The notes under the pieces are model-generated. The model saw only the letters and a list, made by a program, of their open reading frames with translations, searched no databases and was not told where the DNA came from. Positions 7,501-10,960 of a DNA stretch of 10,960 nucleotides are shown here, one piece after another. Where the stretch lies: NCBI GenBank assembly GCA_003854995.1, contig RQOI01000026.1, positions 1-10,960 on the forward strand, given 5' to 3'. This DNA is from Candidatus Zhuqueibacterota bacterium (GTDB lineage Bacteria > Zhuqueibacterota > Zhuqueibacteria > Residuimicrobiales > Krinioviventaceae). A program made the translations under genes and the position numbers. Every line of letters starts with the position of its first letter. Within the stretch, counting starts at the first letter, position 1.

Positions 7501-7564
7501 AAGATAAAAGAACTGAAGCGAAAGCGACCAGATACCTGATGAGCATTTGGGATTGTTTTAGCAT
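4535..7564 (-). CDS. Secreted giant tetratricopeptide-repeat protein, about 26 TPR units
   Basis: This 1009-residue protein starts with a basic segment and a hydrophobic core (about residues 8-22), ending in a plausible signal-peptidase site near SLPGQ (24-28). No lipobox cysteine is present and there is no later membrane segment, so a soluble periplasmic protein is expected. Nearly all of the rest, about 30-1005, is tandem TPR or Sel1/YbgF/BamD-like units of roughly 35-40 residues. I count 26 second-helix motifs of the type xxAxxxYxxV, often preceded by AQYxIGxxxYxxGxY and followed by YPxSxxA, as in AEAQFLMGEGYKGQND. TPR solenoids bind proteins rather than catalyse. Position at the head of an operon with a beta-barrel and a TonB motor suggests a periplasmic scaffold or adaptor for them, which is inference. 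The start at 7564 has only a weak ribosome-binding site (GGTAAG); a second in-frame ATG at 7546 has none, so I keep the first. Confidence 0.88.
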   Translation of the reverse strand: MLKQSQMLIRYLVAFASVLLSFSSLPGQIQEEQAEQAFFTAKGMFTDQLYDLAADQFRDFLQQYRSSDYAEEAQFLLAECHFQKQDYSRAVATYRELLSSYPAIGLRDKAAFRIGESLVNAGQYKEAMAELKAFEEQYSASPLSINALYWSGEAAYRAGDQQNALKYYARVYDKDPRGELADHAFYSAAYIYEEMGKWDEAMKAYKRLMETHPSSALLSQAAFRIGFTYYGMGQYSDAITSLSDAIKKYPDSPLQSEAQYFIGESFYRKGEYDKAVAAYTSIAKLAHSDFADDAQYSLGWAHHELKKYADAAAAFARVPNMSEDAELESSSYLQAGRNYLLAGSDDQARLAFRQVIDHYAGGADVPLALFELASIEFRQGQYELAQSKFIRIAQDYKDARVAPEASLMIGECFLAMNNLAEAEKAFQMTSSRVTDVPDVQATALHKIGWIKFKNQEYAAAIAQFDAVLSRYPQTAVAENSLFWKAEAQYKAADFSNAYVSYQKFIDSHPQSERIADAYYGLGYSAQELDRFTEASQAFARAAGGAANTSVAVDATMREADALFNARAYARARSAYEKVLTQTGSNNLRAEAQYQIGMCHYRQEQFAAARTAFSLVHSSYPTTSFASQALNMSGRAAFRMSSYEAAIADFSSLIARYPGSELVDDATYFIGDSYYNLGKYDDAIAYYKKVINNYPKSDLADDAVTGMQQAMMQKGESEGAMDAIDQLVQNLDDRDKAADILMRKAEFSQNMQQFDEAIAQYNQILSEYPDTEAAKNVNLHIGVAHLSLNDREAAMAAFEKQWTAFPDAPATADALLKAGDLMLEQKAFKPAIDYYQRVVKDHPKSPVAGEASYKIGIAHLESGDYESAQSYFTTVISNDANPRNQHKAKIGRARVLLQLKRYPTAMEHLNEVLDEADKDMAAEAQFLMGEGYKGQNDLKSAAVAYLKVKYLYGSETTWAARSVYEAAQCNEELDRIDDARRLYNSILHDYPGETEYVEKAKARLNALVGQ

Positions 7565-7589
7565 CAGCTTACCGAATTTTTAGTTCCAA

Positions 7590-7613
7590 ATTATCTTATA
7601 AACGTTAGATAAT
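7590..7613. repeat. Perfect 7-bp inverted repeat upstream of the TPR gene
   Basis: The arms ATTATCT (7590-7596) and AGATAAT (7607-7613) are exact reverse complements with a 10-base AT-rich spacer. The element ends 26 bases before the ATG of the TPR gene. The 17-base centre-to-centre spacing and AT-rich arms would suit a dimeric repressor, and it overlaps a TATAAG sequence. It could equally form a weak hairpin in the mRNA leader. No particular regulator can be named. Confidence 0.45.
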
Positions 7614-7645
7614 CTTTGCGGTTCCGTAAAATCTGAATTCACTGA

Positions 7646-7674
7646 ATGTTACAATTATTTCCGAAAAATTGCAA
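7646..7674 (-). promoter_or_regulatory. Candidate promoter of the TPR/TonB operon
   Basis: On the minus strand, TTGCAA (7674-7669) is separated by 17 bases from TAACAT (7651-7646). Each hexamer matches four of six positions of the sigma-70 consensus. A start near 7639 would give a leader of about 75 bases containing the inverted repeat at 7590-7613. FCB-group bacteria often use a different promoter consensus, so this is tentative. An alternative is a TATAAG -10 box at 7600-7595, but I see no good -35 for it. Confidence 0.25.
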
Positions 7675-7700
7675 GGGCATTTCTCTCACCTGGGCATCGT

Positions 7701-7732
7701 AAAAGACGCCTGACGTCGAATCGTTCCGGCGT
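7701..7732 (-). terminator. Candidate intrinsic terminator of the sugar operon
   Basis: On the minus strand ACGCC (7732-7728) pairs with GGCGT (7710-7706), and a C followed by TTTT (7704-7701) comes right after the stem. The 17-base interior may pair slightly further. It lies 42 bases beyond the glycosyltransferase stop, where the end of the sugar operon transcript is expected. The stem is short, so confidence is limited. Confidence 0.35.
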
Positions 7733-7744
7733 ATTGCGGTGCGC

Positions 7745-7768
7745 AAAAGGCTCTTTTCTTTTTAGCCC
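7745..7768 (-). terminator. Weak hairpin plus T-run after the glycosyltransferase gene
   Basis: Six bases after the TGA of the glycosyltransferase, the minus strand can pair GGCT (7767-7764) with AGCC (7752-7749) across an 11-base A-rich loop, followed by TTTT (7748-7745). The stem is only 4 bp, plus one possible G-T pair, so this is a weak intrinsic-terminator candidate. It may act together with the second hairpin further downstream. Confidence 0.3.
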
Positions 7769-7774
7769 ATTTCG

Positions 7775-9079
7775 TCAGATGTGGAGTTCGGCGGCGCGGC
7801 TTGTTCGCAATGAGTCAAAAATGTAAAGAATACGTTTCGCAATGCCGGTCCAACCGAACTGACGCCGGGAAAATCGCGCCCCATTAACGGACAGCTCGTG
7901 CGCGAGCTTTTCATACATGAGCGGCAAAGCCAGCATTGTCCCAAACTCCTCAGGACGATTTGGATCGGCAAAGAGAGCGTGATGGCCAAAACGAATCAGC
8001 TCGTACAACCCGCCATGCACGGTAATGACGGATGGCGTCCCGCATGCCATCGCCTCGGCAGCGACCATGCCAAACGGTTCATAACGCGATGAGAGGGAAA
8101 AGACACCGGCGGCCCGATAGTAATCTGCCAAAGCCTCGTCAGGCACATACTGCTCCCAGATGATTTTATCATCAATGCCAATCTCTTTGGCTAATTTTTT
8201 GAGTTTGACGATTTCTTTTCTGTCCTGTTCAGAATCATCACCGCCGAGGGCGGCGATTAAACGCGCGTCTGGTATCAGGCGAAGCAGTGTGGGCAGGGAG
8301 TGCAGCAAAAGATCATATCCCTTATTTGCTGCCAATCGTCCGAGCGCTAAAACATCGTGCGACTGCATTTTAAATTTATTGCGCAACATTTTACGCTCCG
8401 TTGGCGGTACAGGAGAGAATCGGTTTTCATCCATGCCAGGGGGAATAACCGCGATGCGGCGTTCCAAAACGCCATATTCTTCTTTCAGCAACTCTTGCTG
8501 AAGATCAGTTGTGGCAATGATCTGATCGCAGAGTTGATAAACAAGATATTCTTTGCGAATTCGTTCGTGAAAGCGATAGACTTTTTCGAGCTCTGGCGCA
8601 CTTTTTTCTGCGTCTTGCATCATATTTTGCTGCTTCCATGATCCCAAAGAATGTGGCGTGTGGATGTGCGGGATCTGCAGTTCTTCCGCGATTTTCTGGC
8701 CAGCCCAACCGGCATCCCAATAGTGTGAGTACAAAATATCATAACTGACACGTCGGACACGAATTGTGGAGAGAAAATTTGTGACAAAATCGTTGAGATG
8801 TTCATGCATGTCCTCTTTACGAATGAACTTTTTGCCGCCGAATGGTATTCGCCAGACACGCAAGTTATCATTCACTTCATCAAATTCCGGTTGTTCTTCA
8901 AATCGTCTGGTCACCAGGTCCACTTTTCGTCCCAGACGGGCGAATCGTCTGGCCAGCTCTAATACATAGACGACCTGGCCGCCAGTATCGGGGATGCCCA
9001 GATCGGGTTCCGCGGCAACGTATCCATGCAACGAAATCATTAAAATATTGGTCGTCAGATGGTTGTTCACTGTTTCCAA
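7775..9079 (-). CDS. GT4 glycosyltransferase, sucrose-phosphate synthase / mannosylfructose-phosphate synthase-like
   Basis: This 434-residue GT-B enzyme of family GT4 probably transfers a sugar from a nucleotide sugar to a sugar phosphate in the cytoplasm. The N-terminal Rossmann domain carries PDTGGQVVYVLELAR (30-44), the signature shared by sucrose synthases, SPS and MfpS. It is followed by YSHYWDAGWAG (117-127) and HTPHSLG (140-146). The C-terminal domain has PPGMDENRF (213-221), LGRLAANKGYDLLL (246-259, with the donor-phosphate-binding R248 and K253) and the EX7E pair E334/E342 in YEPFGMVAAEAM. The length fits a stand-alone synthase domain without the plant regulatory extension. The start is a TTG at 9077-9079, preceded by a very strong ribosome-binding site (9084-9091); the in-frame GTG at 9070 is placed worse. 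It sits directly behind the phosphatase/invertase fusion, which supports a disaccharide-phosphate product. Donor and acceptor (UDP- or GDP-sugar; fructose-6-phosphate or other) cannot be read from the sequence. Confidence 0.87.
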   Translation of the reverse strand: METVNNHLTTNILMISLHGYVAAEPDLGIPDTGGQVVYVLELARRFARLGRKVDLVTRRFEEQPEFDEVNDNLRVWRIPFGGKKFIRKEDMHEHLNDFVTNFLSTIRVRRVSYDILYSHYWDAGWAGQKIAEELQIPHIHTPHSLGSWKQQNMMQDAEKSAPELEKVYRFHERIRKEYLVYQLCDQIIATTDLQQELLKEEYGVLERRIAVIPPGMDENRFSPVPPTERKMLRNKFKMQSHDVLALGRLAANKGYDLLLHSLPTLLRLIPDARLIAALGGDDSEQDRKEIVKLKKLAKEIGIDDKIIWEQYVPDEALADYYRAAGVFSLSSRYEPFGMVAAEAMACGTPSVITVHGGLYELIRFGHHALFADPNRPEEFGTMLALPLMYEKLAHELSVNGARFSRRQFGWTGIAKRILYIFDSLRTSRAAELHI

Positions 9080-9083
9080 AATG

Positions 9084-9091
9084 TCCTCCCT
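9084..9091 (-). promoter_or_regulatory. Ribosome-binding site deciding a TTG start
   Basis: The minus strand reads AGGGAGGA here, ending four bases before the TTG at 9079 and beginning three bases after the TAA (9095-9097) of the upstream phosphatase/invertase gene. The site supports the rare TTG start and indicates that the two genes are translated from one message. Confidence 0.7.
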
Positions 9092-9094
9092 GAA

Positions 9095-10960
9095 TTAATC
9101 TTGTACGATGTTTAGATCATGGCAGGTTAAAATATACTGCGCGGCTGACCAGGCCTGGTAGGCTCTGCCCATGGGGCGTCCGGTGCGACCGTGCGCCCAT
9201 TCATTGAACTCCCATTCGCTGGTGATGCCGAGTTTACACAGGGTGGCCAGGCGATACATTTCCTGCAAAGCAATATCTGAGATGCCGAGTTTATTGATGA
9301 AACGCACCCAGTGCGCCCCGATGAATGGCCAGATGCCGCCGTTATGATAGTGCGCCGGCAGGTTCAACAAGTTGACCGTATAATAATCACGCCATTCTTT
9401 ATCACCCGCCATAACTATCGGATACAAATTGCTGACAGGGTACGGATCATTCACGCCTACCCCCCACATGAATCGAAAGCTTTGTGCGGCATGCCGATTA
9501 TCGATCACATCATATAAAAATGCCAGTGTGTTGGCGAATGTATCGCACCGCCAGCTGAAATCAAAGGGGGTCACCTGGGCGATGAGATAACGGGCATCGC
9601 CCAGGAAGTATTGGGTATCTGCGAAAGAAGCAATCGAACGATCGCCGGAATGACGGGTTGAAGGCCAAAAATAGGTCTGGATCTGGCGTTTGATGATGCG
9701 CGCCCAGCGTAAATAATCCCCGGCGCGTTGTTCGTCGCCGAGCATTTGCAGCAGTCTGCCGAAGCAGATGTTCGAACGATACCATAATACCTCATCATAT
9801 AATACATTATAACTGCGACCGAAAAGATCGGTCCAGTCGCCGGCTTCGGGAATTTCGATGAGTCCATCGTTATTGCTGTCGTGCGCACTCAGCCAATTCA
9901 TGATATTCTGCAGGACATGAAATTGCTCGCGCAAGAGATTGAAATCCTGCGTCTTGTGAACAAAGCCATAAAATGCAATGATGAGCCACAGCCCGCTGTC
10001 AATGGATGAAATGCCGCCCACGCCCGAATAATCCGGCATTTGAGTCAATAGGCGAACATTCGAAGGGATTTGGCCGTTCGGAGACGTGCGGTCGAGTAAG
10101 GTGAGCAAGGTTTGTCTCTGACAGGTGCGAATCCTCTCATTTTTTAATGATAATGGCAACGAGCCCAGAATGGTGATGGCGCCATCGCGCGCCCACACGC
10201 TATTATAATTGTCATCTGCTCTATCGCTGTCGCTATCACTTGCGGAACAGGCGAGAAATCCCATGTCCGTGATGCATTTATTCAATGCCTCGATCGCCTT
10301 TTCATAACCAAGCCGGATGGTATCCAGTTCGGCGGCGGTAATTTTTTTCAGTATCTCTTCGTCGCCATACCGGATGATGGCATACAGGTCAGAGGTCGCC
10401 GACGTCTCTGAAGTGACGGTGTCGAGGGATGGAAAAACGCCGAAATAGTGCAGGCCGCGAATGACCGCCTGCAGGGCTTTCTCCTGCTCCGGCGCTCTGT
10501 AGCATATCATAGTGCGCGTGCTGTCGCGTAATTCCGGTTGGGCGTTGCCGACGACAATGCCCTTGACACGATCGAGCTGAAACATGGCCGTGTCGTTTCC
10601 GGTGTCACCGGCGACAACGGCCTCGGACGGTCGAATATTTAAATAGGCGAGCAACCAGGACAAGGCGTTGCCCTTGTTCGCCCACTTGGGCAAAACATCG
10701 AGATACAACGATGAAGAATAGACCAGGTGAAATTGCAGTCCCGCAGCGTTTAGCTTGAGTTCAATAGCGCGCAACATGTCAGGAGTTGCGTCCTTCATAT
10801 ACCAGCTGGACTTGTAGTCGTTTTGGTAATGCGCTGGTTGTTGGAAGATTTCAAAATCAAGTTCTGCAAGCGCTTTGTCAATCAGGCTGTTGTCCCACCC
10901 TTCTTCTAAAATTTCAGCAAATTCTTTCAGCATCGCAGCCTTTTTATAATCATAGATGGA
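9095..10960 (-). CDS. Sucrose-phosphatase-like HAD domain fused to GH100-like invertase domain (5' partial)
   Basis: The frame stays open to the right edge with no stop, so the ATG at 10931-10933 is probably internal and the N-terminus lies outside the window. Numbering from that ATG (612 residues), residues 1-168 match the second half of a sucrose-6-phosphate phosphatase HAD-IIB domain: the motif III lysine in LPKWANKGNA (81-90), motif IV GDTGND (109-114), and VVGNAQPEL (127-135) as in cyanobacterial SPP. The catalytic DxD motif I is expected in the missing part, about 80 residues upstream. Residues about 180-612 look like a GH100 neutral invertase: NYNSVWARDG (242-251), IDSGLW (311-316), YHNGGIWP (529-536), and EWEFNEW followed by GRTGRPMGRAYQAW (573-595). 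By alignment from memory, D312 and E578 are the likely catalytic acids. No signal peptide can be judged; a cytoplasmic location is likely. The gene lies 15 bases upstream of a GT4 sugar-phosphate synthase. The inferred role is dephosphorylating and/or cleaving sucrose or a similar disaccharide. Amylo-alpha-1,6-glucosidase is a likely database label, but the GH100 motifs fit better. Confidence 0.85.
   Translation of the reverse strand, partial: SIYDYKKAAMLKEFAEILEEGWDNSLIDKALAELDFEIFQQPAHYQNDYKSSWYMKDATPDMLRAIELKLNAAGLQFHLVYSSSLYLDVLPKWANKGNALSWLLAYLNIRPSEAVVAGDTGNDTAMFQLDRVKGIVVGNAQPELRDSTRTMICYRAPEQEKALQAVIRGLHYFGVFPSLDTVTSETSATSDLYAIIRYGDEEILKKITAAELDTIRLGYEKAIEALNKCITDMGFLACSASDSDSDRADDNYNSVWARDGAITILGSLPLSLKNERIRTCQRQTLLTLLDRTSPNGQIPSNVRLLTQMPDYSGVGGISSIDSGLWLIIAFYGFVHKTQDFNLLREQFHVLQNIMNWLSAHDSNNDGLIEIPEAGDWTDLFGRSYNVLYDEVLWYRSNICFGRLLQMLGDEQRAGDYLRWARIIKRQIQTYFWPSTRHSGDRSIASFADTQYFLGDARYLIAQVTPFDFSWRCDTFANTLAFLYDVIDNRHAAQSFRFMWGVGVNDPYPVSNLYPIVMAGDKEWRDYYTVNLLNLPAHYHNGGIWPFIGAHWVRFINKLGISDIALQEMYRLATLCKLGITSEWEFNEWAHGRTGRPMGRAYQAWSAAQYILTCHDLNIVQD

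Larger units (their letters stand above)
7565..7774. other. Intergenic region between the sugar and envelope operons
   Basis: This 210-base spacer between two same-strand genes is more AT-rich than the flanking genes in its half next to the TPR gene. I find no credible coding sequence: a minus-strand ATG at 7680 opens only 13 codons. It contains the two terminator candidates, a weak promoter candidate and a perfect inverted repeat, each listed separately. It is the only long gap in the left block, so the promoter of the TPR/TonB operon most likely lies here. Confidence 0.6.

Noticed and set aside
4535..7564. Direct DNA repeats from recent duplication in the TPR gene
   Set aside because: The repeats are visible at protein level, but I see no long identical DNA stretches between units, so recent duplication or recombination is not supported.
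7640..7680. Short minus-strand reading frame in the intergenic spacer (13 codons from an ATG at 7680)
   Set aside because: It is too short, has no ribosome-binding site, and overlaps the promoter candidate.
1..10960. CRISPR arrays, tRNA or rRNA genes, insertion sequences, prophage parts
   Set aside because: I found no regularly spaced direct repeats, no tRNA cloverleaf sequence, no transposase or integrase frames and no terminal inverted repeats of IS type.

Overview
All eight recognisable genes lie on the minus strand, so the window reads from right to left as two transcription blocks. I infer a Gram-negative, probably FCB-group bacterium (Bacteroidota, Ignavibacteria, Calditrichota or KSB1 type). 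The reasons are outer-membrane beta-barrels ending in Phe, a complete TonB/ExbB/ExbD motor, a very long periplasmic TPR protein, and a glycine-rich small barrel of a style I associate with that group. The phylum is a low-confidence inference from protein style, not a measurement.

Right block (10960 to about 7700), non-reducing sugar metabolism. The first gene is cut by the right edge of the window. Its visible part is the C-terminal half of a sucrose-phosphatase-like HAD domain fused to a GH100-like (alkaline/neutral invertase type) alpha/alpha-barrel domain. Fifteen bases downstream is a GT4 glycosyltransferase of the sucrose-phosphate synthase / mannosylfructose-phosphate synthase kind. Together they look like a synthesise-dephosphorylate-hydrolyse set for sucrose or a related disaccharide. 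Candidate terminator hairpins follow the glycosyltransferase.

Intergenic spacer (7565-7774). It holds those hairpins, a weak promoter candidate, and a perfect 7-bp inverted repeat just upstream of the next gene.

Left block (7564 to 201), an envelope/TonB operon. The order is a 1009-residue periplasmic protein of about 26 TPR repeats; a TonB-receptor-like 568-residue beta-barrel with a TonB-box-like motif but no recognisable plug domain; ExbB; ExbD (overlapping exbB by 23 bases); TonB; and a small 202-residue outer-membrane barrel. The spacings in the first five genes are short (38, 33, -23 and 26 bases), and 95 bases precede the last gene. This looks like a self-contained outer-membrane machine with its own energy-transducing motor. 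The plugless barrel and its giant TPR partner are its unusual parts.

Left edge (1-200). I see no gene here. It carries two hairpins whose T-rich tails lie on the plus strand, which may mean a convergent plus-strand gene ends just outside or at the window edge.
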